Of a stretch of 18,967 nucleotides of DNA, positions 1 to 6,841 are shown in pieces. Position 1 is the first letter of the stretch. Every line of letters starts with the position of its first letter. Source of the DNA: SIG510 sp045540975 (GTDB lineage Bacteria > Bacillota > Clostridia > Oscillospirales > JAAYXM01); the NCBI GenBank assembly GCA_045540975.1, contig JAZQIE010000111.1:1-18967 (forward strand), written 5' to 3'. The notes beneath the pieces are model-generated. The model saw nothing but the letters and a program-made list of their open reading frames with translations. It did no database searches and was not told where the DNA came from. Position numbers and translations under genes: made by a program.

Positions 1-2085
1 CATGACCGCGTCATAGTAGTACGCATCCGATTTCACATCGCTAAAGGGATTTTTTGCTGTAACCTTCGGCTGACCTGCGGTGCGCCAAAGGAAGGTAACC
101 ACTTGCGCACGGGTGCAGGAAGCGTCGGGTGAGAAGGTGGTGGCACTTGTGCCGCCCGTAATCTTGCTTCCCACCGCCCATTTCACGGGCTTATAGTAGA
201 AACTCGAGGTCGGAACATCAGAAAACGGCATATCAATTGCAGGTGGCTCGGGGGATGCCACCATTCTGTGCAGGAAGGTGACCACCTGCGCGCGGTTGCA
301 ATTCATATCGGGGGAGAAGGTGGTGGCACTTGTGCCCGAGGTAACCCCGTTCTCCACCGCCCACATGACCGCATCATAGTAATATGCATTTGCCTTTACG
401 TCGGTAAAGACCGCCTTCTCAGGCTCGGTCTGAGTCGGTTTCTCGGGCTCTTTTTCGGGGGTTGCGGGAGTCTCGGGCTTCTCGGGAGTTTCGGGTTTCT
501 CCGGAGTTGCGGGGGTCTCGGGCTCTTTTTCGGGTTCCGGAAGCTTTTCAAAGGTGTAGCCGATGAAAAGGCTCTCATCATTGCCTGCGATGATAGAAGT
601 GTTTTGGTTGATTGCGCCCGAAACAAGCAGGTTGCCCGAGGAGTCGATATCAAAGCAATATCCGTCAATGGGTTTTACCCGAATCGCAACATAGTAATAC
701 TCGCCTGCCTTGAAGGTGTCGGTTGGCGCCATTTTGCGGGAGTCGCCCACCCCTTCATACCAGGTAATGCCGTTTTTTGTGAAGTTTGTATCGGCTGCAT
801 CGATGTAGTACAGACCGTCTTCACGCTGATTCTCTGCGGTAAATGACGGGGTTTCGCCCACAACGGGTTCTTTGATTTTGTAGGTGATGACACCTCCAAT
901 CCGTTCTTTTGCGGCACCGAGATTGCCGTAATCCATGCGAGCGGAAAGGTTTCCTTCGCCATCGTCGTCCACATAACTCACAACGTAACCGTTGAAGGTG
1001 ACCACAACATCGAAGCCGCCGTTACTTTTACGGGCAAATTCATAGCCGTCCTGCGGCTTTAAGACCACCTCAAACAGATACCGCTTGTTCGCTGCAAACA
1101 CACCGGAAAAACGGTTGTTATAGTTGTTGTTTTCATACCACGAGGCTTGGATTCCTTCCACACCCTCGCTGTATTTGAGGTAATGCGCACGGGCAACGGA
1201 TTGCCTGCCGATTTTCGGCGGAATCACGTCGGTAATGGAGATGGCGGTGATTTTCTTGCCCACCGTCACGGCAGGGAAGGTGTAAGATACAACCACTCTT
1301 GCCCATCTCTGATATTCAAAATCCTTGCTGAGTTTTGCTTCCTTGCCGTTTAATGTGCCCGTCATGCTGTAAGCGGTGGCGGTGGAAGCAAATTCATATC
1401 CGTCTTTTGTGTCCAGACGGACGTTTACGGTATATACGTGTCCTTCCTTGAAGGTTGCATTCATCGGTAAGAATTTCTTGTCGGTTTCGTCGTACCACTC
1501 GGTCTGCCCATTCACCGTGTACGGCGCGTCATCTCTCACGGTTGCGGTCGAGTCCCATACTTGACCGGCGATTGGCGGTCGGATATTTTCGACTGCAACC
1601 GTGTCAACGGTTTCCGCCGTGGAAGGGGTCTTGCTTTTGGGGAAGGAGTATTTTTTTGCCACGAGCATCACGGTACGCCCGCCCTTTACCTTGTCCTGCG
1701 GCGGTGCGGATGCATCGACCGGACTTCCGTTTAAGAACACATCCGCAAGCACGGTCTCACGGTCCGATGCATATTTGAAGATGTTTCCGTCAATCGCCTT
1801 CAGCGCGATTCCCAGCACGTATTCATGCCCTTCTTGGAATAAGTCGGCGGATTTAAGTTCTCTCTCTTGGGTCAGGTCCATCCAGACGATGCCACCCGGG
1901 ACATCGATGGAATCCGAGTTGATTTTGTAACCATCGCCCACTGTGACGTTAAAAGAGGGGTGTGCGCCGACCTTTGGCGCTGTGATGGTGATATCCACCC
2001 GATCGAGCTCCACCGCGCCCGCAAAGGTGGGGAGCATCCCAACAAGCAGTACAAGGGTTAAAAGAAAACAAACAAACCGTTTCAT
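1..2085 (-). CDS. SLH-domain secreted surface protein (C-terminus beyond window)
   Basis: Open frame of 695 codons running off the left edge without a stop. It starts at ATG 2085, preceded by GGGGTGA, which overlaps the stop of the upstream gene. Residues 1-24 are a Sec signal peptide ending near FAGA. Residues about 28-515 hold four similar modules of 110-125 residues, each opening with a strand plus P..G and containing a GH.Y/DGYEFA-like motif (for example LKPQDGYEFA and VKPIDGYCFD). They are probably beta-sandwich repeats. A Pro/Glu/Thr/Lys-rich linker with repeated TPEKPE follows at about 516-557. Then come two full SLH domains and the start of a third, with WAVENGVTSGTSATTFSPD and NRAQVVTFL signatures. 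SLH domains bind secondary cell-wall polymers, so the protein should be displayed on the envelope. It is last in a tight operon behind a lipoprotein gene. The role of the modules is unknown; adhesion or substrate binding is a guess. Confidence 0.93.
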   Translation of the reverse strand, partial: MKRFVCFLLTLVLLVGMLPTFAGAVELDRVDITITAPKVGAHPSFNVTVGDGYKINSDSIDVPGGIVWMDLTQERELKSADLFQEGHEYVLGIALKAIDGNIFKYASDRETVLADVFLNGSPVDASAPPQDKVKGGRTVMLVAKKYSFPKSKTPSTAETVDTVAVENIRPPIAGQVWDSTATVRDDAPYTVNGQTEWYDETDKKFLPMNATFKEGHVYTVNVRLDTKDGYEFASTATAYSMTGTLNGKEAKLSKDFEYQRWARVVVSYTFPAVTVGKKITAISITDVIPPKIGRQSVARAHYLKYSEGVEGIQASWYENNNYNNRFSGVFAANKRYLFEVVLKPQDGYEFARKSNGGFDVVVTFNGYVVSYVDDDGEGNLSARMDYGNLGAAKERIGGVITYKIKEPVVGETPSFTAENQREDGLYYIDAADTNFTKNGITWYEGVGDSRKMAPTDTFKAGEYYYVAIRVKPIDGYCFDIDSSGNLLVSGAINQNTSIIAGNDESLFIGYTFEKLPEPEKEPETPATPEKPETPEKPETPATPEKEPEKPTQTEPEKAVFTDVKANAYYYDAVMWAVENGVTSGTSATTFSPDMNCNRAQVVTFLHRMVASPEPPAIDMPFSDVPTSSFYYKPVKWAVGSKITGGTSATTFSPDASCTRAQVVTFLWRTAGQPKVTAKNPFSDVKSDAYYYDAVM

Positions 2086-2089
2086 TGTG

Positions 2090-3586
2090 TCACCCCGCAT
2101 ACATGATATTGTCAAAGCATTCTTCCTCAGGCATACCGTTTACCAGCTTCGGCCAACCCGAGGTATCCACGGTGAGCCGCACCTCGCCGCCGTCGGGCAG
2201 GCGCGCATCCACATAGGTCATATTGTCGGTGCGAAGAGGAATCAGCTCGACTCCTTGCGGAATCTCGGTGGATTTCTCCTTCGGCAGCAGTTTTGCCTCA
2301 AGCGGAATCTTTGCGGTCACAGAAAAACCGCCTTCGATGTTGTAGAAGTCTTCCTTGCGCTCAGGAAGTCCGAGTTCGTTTACCGAATACGTCGCAAGCC
2401 CGTTTCGTGTGCCCAAAATCTCGACGGTGGTGGAAAGGACAAACGCGCTCGGGTCATTGAAGAAGGGACGGTAGACGATGAAGTTTTCCGCATCGCCCGA
2501 CATCTCGGATGCAAACTGAGTGCGTTGCAGGCGCATAATCTCGGAAACCCCGTCGTTAAGGTCCAATGCCACAAATTCGTTGTAGTCCCCGTCCGAATAG
2601 GAAACGCAGTATAAATAATACTTGCCGCCCGAATAGACCAGGAATCGGTCAAACGAATAGGCGTAGTTGACCTCGTCGTTGTAGGTCACGCCGTTTACCA
2701 CCACGTTGAGCATCTGATATGAGCCGCCATGCGGGTCCGGTCTGGTGCCCGAGAAGACCTTTTTGGTGTTCTCATAACCGAATTCCATCTCATGGTCGGA
2801 AAGCAGCGTGAGAGCATATGCCTCGGGTGCTTTGGTGTAATCGGAAACAAACAGGTCGGGCATTTCTTCGTAGTAAATCTTCGCGGTGAGAAGACCTGCC
2901 GCAAAGGATGCAAGCTCATACGGAGCAAACCAGAAGGTGATGCCGTCATAGTCAATGGTCCAAACGTAGTTGTCCGCCTCGTAATAGGAGAAAATCTCAA
3001 GCAGATTGTCGAGCGCGACCTCATCATATTTCACGGTGAGTTTCTTTGCCAAAATCTCGGGGAGCGCGGTCAAATCGGTCACAACCGCGTCCAATGTGAG
3101 CGCTTCGCCGCTTGCGGGGGCAAAGTTATAGCCGCGGTAGACGTACATTCCGTGTACACCGCCCTCATAGACGAAGACACTCTCAAGACAACTCACCGCG
3201 GTTTCGTCCGCGCGTTGGGGGAGAATCTCGGCGGTTGCTTCCAGATTGGTTTCGTACTCGAAGTCTCCGACCATCCCGTTAAATTCATCCAGCATATCCT
3301 TCCCGTCGCTCGCCGCGGTGGCGTTTATGGTGTCAAACGTCGCCTGCAATTTGGGAAATCTCTTTGCATCCTCCTCGGTGAGGGTGAGGTTGTCCCAAGA
3401 AACACGGCAGATGCCGTCTTCCCCGTGCCACTCCTCCAAAACCGATTCGCCCACCATGAGGTCAAGGAAGGGGAACGACTCCTTGGCTTCGGTGACGGGC
3501 TCAATCGGTGTGTCCGTTGTGACCGTGCAGCCCGAAAGTGCGAGGATTCCTGCGAGAAGTACGGCAATCAAGCGCTTGTATGCCAT
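2090..3586 (-). CDS. DUF3298-like lipoprotein
   Basis: A 498-residue protein beginning MAYKRL. I prefer this ATG because AAGGAG lies 8 nt before it; ATG 3592 lies only 2 nt after that site and ATG 3613 precedes it. The N-terminus is a lipoprotein signal with lipobox LSGC (Cys about 19), so it should be anchored to the outer face of the membrane. The first half resembles the DUF4163/DUF3298 (RsiV-type) fold: a GGVHGMYVYRGYNF segment followed by a W-x-DG-x-x-FWFAPYELASFAAG segment. The second half, about 230 residues, contains YSFDRFLVYSGGKYYLYCV and looks like beta-rich repeats, without a family I recognise. The stop is 4 nt from the SLH gene start, so the two are probably translated together. 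In RsiV the domain binds lysozyme, but no anti-sigma region is present here, so ligand sensing is only inference. Confidence 0.88.
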   Translation of the reverse strand: MAYKRLIAVLLAGILALSGCTVTTDTPIEPVTEAKESFPFLDLMVGESVLEEWHGEDGICRVSWDNLTLTEEDAKRFPKLQATFDTINATAASDGKDMLDEFNGMVGDFEYETNLEATAEILPQRADETAVSCLESVFVYEGGVHGMYVYRGYNFAPASGEALTLDAVVTDLTALPEILAKKLTVKYDEVALDNLLEIFSYYEADNYVWTIDYDGITFWFAPYELASFAAGLLTAKIYYEEMPDLFVSDYTKAPEAYALTLLSDHEMEFGYENTKKVFSGTRPDPHGGSYQMLNVVVNGVTYNDEVNYAYSFDRFLVYSGGKYYLYCVSYSDGDYNEFVALDLNDGVSEIMRLQRTQFASEMSGDAENFIVYRPFFNDPSAFVLSTTVEILGTRNGLATYSVNELGLPERKEDFYNIEGGFSVTAKIPLEAKLLPKEKSTEIPQGVELIPLRTDNMTYVDARLPDGGEVRLTVDTSGWPKLVNGMPEEECFDNIMYAG

Positions 3587-3603
3587 GTTCATCGCTCCTT
3601 TTC

Positions 3604-4191
3604 TTATGCCCACGGATCATCCGCTGTCGGGATTCGGATGTCCGCGAGATATTGAATGTCGTTTACAAACCATTGCCCGGTGGAGGGCTTTTTGCGAAGC
3701 TTGATTGAACGGAGATTATCGCCTCCGCTGCTTTTTACCCAGAGCGTCGCCCAGTTTTCGTTGTCGAAGGAATACGGATTTTCATACACGGTCACGGTGT
3801 ACGGAGTGCTCGGACAGTAGCCGTTTTCGGGGGTTGCACCGTGGAAGAACGAGAAGGGTTTGTATTCCTTTCCCTTCAAACGCTCGGTGAGAAACTGCTT
3901 TTCATAGGTGCTGACCGTATCGGGGCCTTTGAGGAAATCGAGCATGGCAAAGACCGCCTCGGGGTCGTCCCCAAAGTGACAAAGCACAGCAAGAGAAAGT
4001 GCGGCCGCTTTGAACGGAGAGTCCAGACTTGCTTCGGGAAGCGCCTGCAACTCGGCGAGGGATTTGGGGAGTGCTTCAAACTTGAATTCTTCGGAACGAT
4101 TTTTTCCTGCTCCGACCGAGTGTACCGCGCCGCTTACCGCTTTGGTCGCCTCGGCTTTGAGAGTGTGCTTCAAACTGTCAAAAAATCCCAT
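3604..4191 (-). CDS. DUF6935 family protein
   Basis: A 195-residue protein without signal peptide or membrane segment. AGGAGG stands 5-6 nt before the ATG. The N-terminal 30 residues are amphipathic (MGFFDSLKHTLKAEATKAVS). The rest carries stretches I associate with DUF6935 of Clostridia: SPFKAAALSLAVLCHFGDDP, LDFLKGPDTVSTYEKQFL, KPFSFFHGATPENGY, NWATLWVKSSGGD, and a C-terminal IRIPTADDPWA. The function of the family is unknown. The stop lies 17 nt before the DUF3298 lipoprotein start, and the gene begins 14 nt after the GKW-protein stop, so it is a middle cistron of the operon. It is probably cytoplasmic. Family assignment is by memory of conserved blocks, not a search. Confidence 0.85.
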   Translation of the reverse strand: MGFFDSLKHTLKAEATKAVSGAVHSVGAGKNRSEEFKFEALPKSLAELQALPEASLDSPFKAAALSLAVLCHFGDDPEAVFAMLDFLKGPDTVSTYEKQFLTERLKGKEYKPFSFFHGATPENGYCPSTPYTVTVYENPYSFDNENWATLWVKSSGGDNLRSIKLRKKPSTGQWFVNDIQYLADIRIPTADDPWA

Positions 4192-4205
4192 ACTACTTCC
4201 TCCTC

Positions 4206-4637
4206 TTAATCAACTTTTTGAAATCTTGTGGTGAAAACGGTGAAAAACCCGTCTTCGTCGATTGCTTTCACCCATTCCCCGTCGCCCATGGCGTAATACA
4301 ACTCGTTGTCACGAATCTCCCACGGAATGGCACGGTCTGTCAGCATTTGATCGTACAAAATGAATTCGCCGCGATCCAATGCCTCGCGCAGTTCGGCTTT
4401 TGATACGTCTTCGGGAATCGGGACTAAGAGATAAAGGGTTTGATTCTCGAAGACCTGTACCCGCATATTCACCGTCTGCATCCGTTCTCGCACCTCGTCC
4501 GCGACCTGCTCCACATCGGTTTCGTCGATGTACGGCATGGGTGAGGCGAGGTATTCCTCGCGGTTTAAGTACACCAAGTTGTTTTCTTCGTCATAGGTTG
4601 CGATGGAATGAAATTCCCATTTCCCAAGAATTTTCAT
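4206..4637 (-). CDS. hypothetical protein with N-terminal GKW motif
   Basis: A 143-residue protein. The frame is open further upstream, but ATG 4637 is chosen because AAGGAGGG precedes it by 7 nt and the upstream codons run through the terminator of the previous gene. It begins MKILGKWEFHSIATYDEENN. A Gly-x-Trp near the N-terminus followed by alternating strands is reminiscent of small calycin/lipocalin-like domains, but similarity is too weak to name a family. Other visible segments are an acidic helix (DETDVEQVADEVRERMQ), a strand-rich middle (VFENQTLYLLVPIP), and a Trp/Tyr-containing end (ELYYAMGDGEWVKAIDEDGFF). No signal peptide is seen. It is the first cistron after a terminator and is followed 14 nt later by the DUF6935 gene, so it probably heads the operon. 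Confidence 0.8.
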   Translation of the reverse strand: MKILGKWEFHSIATYDEENNLVYLNREEYLASPMPYIDETDVEQVADEVRERMQTVNMRVQVFENQTLYLLVPIPEDVSKAELREALDRGEFILYDQMLTDRAIPWEIRDNELYYAMGDGEWVKAIDEDGFFTVFTTRFQKVD

Positions 4638-4654
4638 AACAATCCCTCCTTCTC

Positions 4655-4684
4655 CAAATGTTCCGACCGAAGTCGGAATATTTG
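4655..4684 (-). promoter_or_regulatory. stable UUCG-capped hairpin just upstream of a ribosome binding site
   Basis: On the minus strand the segment reads CAAAT, one mismatched base, TTCCGAC, TTCG, GTCGGAA, one base, ATTTG. The RNA would fold into a 7-bp stem closed by a C(UUCG)G tetraloop with a 5-bp lower stem. The ribosome binding site of the GKW gene follows within 10 nt. There is no T-run, so it is not a second terminator. It could act as a 5' stabiliser, a processing site or a translational element. Confidence 0.6.
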
Positions 4685-4690
4685 GAAAAG

Positions 4691-4712
4691 AAGGGAGCAA
4701 AACTGCTCCCTT
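4691..4712 (-). terminator. intrinsic terminator after the lipoprotein gene
   Basis: A 9-bp perfect stem (AAGGGAGCA / TGCTCCCTT) with a 4-nt loop lies 10 nt past the stop of the lipoprotein gene. On the minus strand it is followed by CTTTTCC. The T-tract is short, so termination may be partial and allow read-through into the GKW operon. Confidence 0.75.
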
Positions 4713-4722
4713 CGTGTGTGTT

Positions 4723-5670
4723 TTAGAATCCGCTGACCTTGAAGAGGACGATTTCATCGCCGACCAAGTTGGAGTTATACAGCTGAGCCAGTACCAGGAA
4801 GCCGCCGTCGACCGGGGTCATTTCATAAATCCACATACCGTCATCAACAATGCCGCAAAGTTCTTTCGCATCCGCTTCGCCGATGATTGTGCCGTCAGCA
4901 TTGACAAAGGTCATCTGGTTGACGGAAGCGGAAACATAACCGTTTGCGGTCTTTGCACAAGCGTTCGGCAGAGAGCCTGCCAAACAACCGCTCGAGAGCA
5001 TCAGGCGGTTGCCGGAGAGGTCAAACGCGCCGATGATGTTGTTTTCCGCATCCGCACCTGCGAGGAGTACGGTGTCGCCGTTGATTTCGATGTTGGAGAT
5101 GGACTCAAACGCGCCGATGCCTGCCGCACCTTCGAGCATCCAGTCGGAAGCGGCGCCGTCTTTGATTGCGGTGATGGTTTCGCGGCCGGTGAAGTAGGTG
5201 AGTGCGAAGTTTGCGTTCTTGGAAGCGGTGTAATTGCCGCTTGCAACCGCTTCGCCGGTAGCACCGGTCGCGGGGTCTACAACGGTTGCTTCAAACACGC
5301 CGCCGTCCACATAGAGCTTGCCGTCGGCGCCCACACTGATTTCATCGCCGGTGTCTTCCACCGCAATCGCCTTGTCAAAGGTGAGGGTAGAACCGTTTAA
5401 GGTGTAAACCTTGACTTCCGTATCGCCGTTGGAGATGTAGACCTTGTCGCCCAGAACGTCCATGTCCGGGTCGCCGGAGACGTCAAGGATGAGAGGTGCT
5501 TCAAACGGCAGGAATTCTGCGGTCAGAGTGTAGTTTCCGACCAAAACCGAGCCGGGGGTGGGGGTGGTTGCTTCTCTCGGAACAGCTTCAACTACCGGTT
5601 CGGAGTTGTCGCACGCTGCGAGGGAGAATACCATCACGAGTGCCAAAACAAGTGCCAAATACTTTTTCAT
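4723..5670 (-). CDS. putative secreted lipoprotein, possible beta-propeller
   Basis: A 315-residue protein starting at ATG 5670 with AGGAGG 8 nt upstream. The signal peptide MKKYLALVLALVMVFSLAAC ends in a LAAC lipobox, with Cys20 the likely acylated residue. A Pro/Thr-rich spacer follows (PREATTPTPGS). The rest is a run of short beta-strand units with G/N-D turns, such as GDKVYISNGDTEVKVYTLNG, GADGKLYVDGGVFEATVVD, and INGDTVLLAGADAENNIIGA. This pattern suits a beta-propeller or other repetitive beta fold, though no catalytic residues are evident. It follows the DUF4428 gene after a 45-nt gap with no terminator between them, so co-transcription is likely. A terminator follows it. The function is unknown; surface ligand binding is inference. 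Confidence 0.85.
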   Translation of the reverse strand: MKKYLALVLALVMVFSLAACDNSEPVVEAVPREATTPTPGSVLVGNYTLTAEFLPFEAPLILDVSGDPDMDVLGDKVYISNGDTEVKVYTLNGSTLTFDKAIAVEDTGDEISVGADGKLYVDGGVFEATVVDPATGATGEAVASGNYTASKNANFALTYFTGRETITAIKDGAASDWMLEGAAGIGAFESISNIEINGDTVLLAGADAENNIIGAFDLSGNRLMLSSGCLAGSLPNACAKTANGYVSASVNQMTFVNADGTIIGEADAKELCGIVDDGMWIYEMTPVDGGFLVLAQLYNSNLVGDEIVLFKVSGF

Positions 5671-5715
5671 TGAAAATTCCTCCTGTAAATTTTATGTTGG
5701 GTGTAAACTGATTTC

Positions 5716-6474
5716 TTATTTCACGGTTGCAAGTGCCGCGTCCGCCTTTGCGATCCATTCGGTTCTGTCGCCGTACTGTGCGGCATCCAAAACATCCATG
5801 GTTTCCGCCGCTTTTGCTTCATCCATCGTTCCGTCCTTGGCCGCTTTGAATGCGCCTGCAATTGCTTTTGCGGCATCCATCTGATGCTTGAAGGTGTTCT
5901 TCATGTTGCCGAGTGTCTTCTGGATGCCGAACTGGGTGTCGAAATACTTTGCCATCTCGTCAAACTCTTTCGAAGTTCGGATTTCCAAACGCACCTGATA
6001 CATACCCGGTGTGTTCTGGAACATGAGAACACAGTAGTGCTTGGTCTCTTCCTTGCCGTCGGAATTTTTTACCTTTTCGTAATCGTAATCGTAGCCGTAC
6101 AAGTCAGCAAGACGGTAGACACAAGCGAGGGTGGATTTGCCGAAGATGAAAATTTTGTAGCGGTTTTCCGTAACCGCAACAAGCCCCGTGGAAGGAGAAA
6201 CATAGAGTTCGCCGTTTCTTCCGAAGCGTTTCATCTTTTCTTCTTTGACCTTGGTTTTTTGCAGCGGTACGAAAATCTGATTCCATGCCTTGGTACCAAA
6301 CTCGACCTGCGCGATGTGGGAGTTCACCGAATCCAGCGTTGCCTCCACTTTGTTGAAGATTTTCAGGCATTTTTTCGAGCAGACCTTACGGCAAATGTAA
6401 TTGCCGTCTGCCAGTTTCTGCTCGGAAATCAGACCCACTTCTGCTCCGCAGATTGCACATGTGTGCTTTGCCAT
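5716..6474 (-). CDS. DUF4428 zinc-ribbon protein
   Basis: A 252-residue protein with AAGGAGG 8 nt before ATG 6474. The N-terminus carries a metal-binding cluster with Cys6, Cys9, Cys28, Cys32 and Cys36 (CAICGAEVGL, then CRKVCSKKC). This matches the DUF4428 zinc-ribbon found at the start of many Firmicutes proteins. The middle, about residues 60-180, is a mixed alpha/beta region with GLVAVTENRYKIFIFGKS and YQVRLEIRTSKEFDEMAKYF, somewhat like a PH-type lipid-binding or short-C-terminal domain. That reading is uncertain. The last 60 residues are Ala/Lys-rich helices. There is no signal peptide. It lies 45 nt upstream of the lipoprotein gene on the same strand and may be transcribed from the minus-strand promoter around 6728-6756. 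Confidence 0.85.
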   Translation of the reverse strand: MAKHTCAICGAEVGLISEQKLADGNYICRKVCSKKCLKIFNKVEATLDSVNSHIAQVEFGTKAWNQIFVPLQKTKVKEEKMKRFGRNGELYVSPSTGLVAVTENRYKIFIFGKSTLACVYRLADLYGYDYDYEKVKNSDGKEETKHYCVLMFQNTPGMYQVRLEIRTSKEFDEMAKYFDTQFGIQKTLGNMKNTFKHQMDAAKAIAGAFKAAKDGTMDEAKAAETMDVLDAAQYGDRTEWIAKADAALATVK

Positions 6475-6570
6475 AATAATTCCTCCTTGAAGTTTTGTTT
6501 ACGATATTTCACGCGCCGACTTGCGGCCGCGTTATCGTCTGTTAAAACCGCGCGTCGTGATGTTTTCCCG

Positions 6571-6600
6571 TTGACCAAAACCGCCGCTGTGTGGTATAAT
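6571..6600 (+). promoter_or_regulatory. sigma-A type promoter for the LuxR gene leader
   Basis: TTGACC and TATAAT are separated by 18 bp, a near-consensus housekeeping promoter. Transcription should begin near 6607, giving a leader of about 235 nt before ATG 6842. The leader contains an 8-bp perfect stem (6619-6626 with 6643-6650), an 18-bp palindrome and a G-tract cluster. A small RNA ending inside this leader is possible, but I recognise no known RNA family. Confidence 0.7.
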
Positions 6601-6668
6601 AGACTAAAATACGGGGTGTTCTCTGCCTTCGTTGGCGCGGCTGCAGAGAAGCTTGCACCTGTTGGTAC

Positions 6669-6686
6669 AAACGGGGTACCCCGTTT
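6669..6686. repeat. perfect 18-bp palindrome
   Basis: AAACGGGGTACCCCGTTT equals its own reverse complement. It lies about 60 bp downstream of the plus-strand promoter and about 35 bp downstream of the opposing minus-strand promoter. That would suit an operator for a dimeric regulator, or an RNA stem in either leader. Confidence 0.7.
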
Positions 6687-6727
6687 CCGAGACAAGACGA
6701 TACCCTCCTTCTGTTCTTGTAATATTA

Positions 6728-6756
6728 ATTGTAGCGATTGCTTAACGACAAGTCCA
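6728..6756 (-). promoter_or_regulatory. candidate minus-strand promoter for the DUF4428-lipoprotein genes
   Basis: Read on the minus strand, TGGACT and TACAAT are separated by 17 bp. They match consensus at 4 of 6 and 5 of 6 positions. The start would be near 6721, giving a leader of about 245 nt that overlaps in antisense with the plus-strand leader from about 6607. I found no better promoter nearer to the DUF4428 gene. Confidence 0.45.
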
Positions 6757-6788
6757 CACCACTTTTCCAAAAAGTTTTCCGAAAGTGT

Positions 6789-6815
6789 GGGAAATTGGGT
6801 GGGAAAACGGGTGGG
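6789..6815 (+). promoter_or_regulatory. candidate G-quadruplex in the LuxR-gene 5' untranslated region
   Basis: Five GGG tracts stand in a row with loops AAATT, T, AAAAC and T, meeting the usual G3/N1-7 pattern. They are on the coding strand, about 27 nt before the start codon and 13 nt before the ribosome binding site, so a folded form in the mRNA could affect translation. The call is based on pattern only. Confidence 0.5.
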
Positions 6816-6841
6816 ACTCGCTGATTAGAGGGAGAATGACT

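Noticed and set aside
2729..3655. Plus-strand open frame of 308 codons opposite the DUF3298-like lipoprotein gene
   Set aside because: It is antisense to a gene with a signal peptide, lipobox and ribosome binding site. Its product is Cys/Gly/Arg-rich with no fold or start signal, typical of a shadow frame in G/C-rich third positions.
6600..6730. 6S RNA or SRP RNA downstream of the 6571-6600 promoter
   Set aside because: The promoter and structure suit a small RNA, but the SRP GGAA-loop motif is absent, the two ends do not form a clear 6S closing stem, and no terminator follows. I keep it as a leader only.
6751..6815. DnaA-box cluster or replication origin (TTTTCC and GTGGGAAA-like repeats)
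   Set aside because: No copy matches TTATCCACA well and no dnaA, dnaN or rep gene is near.
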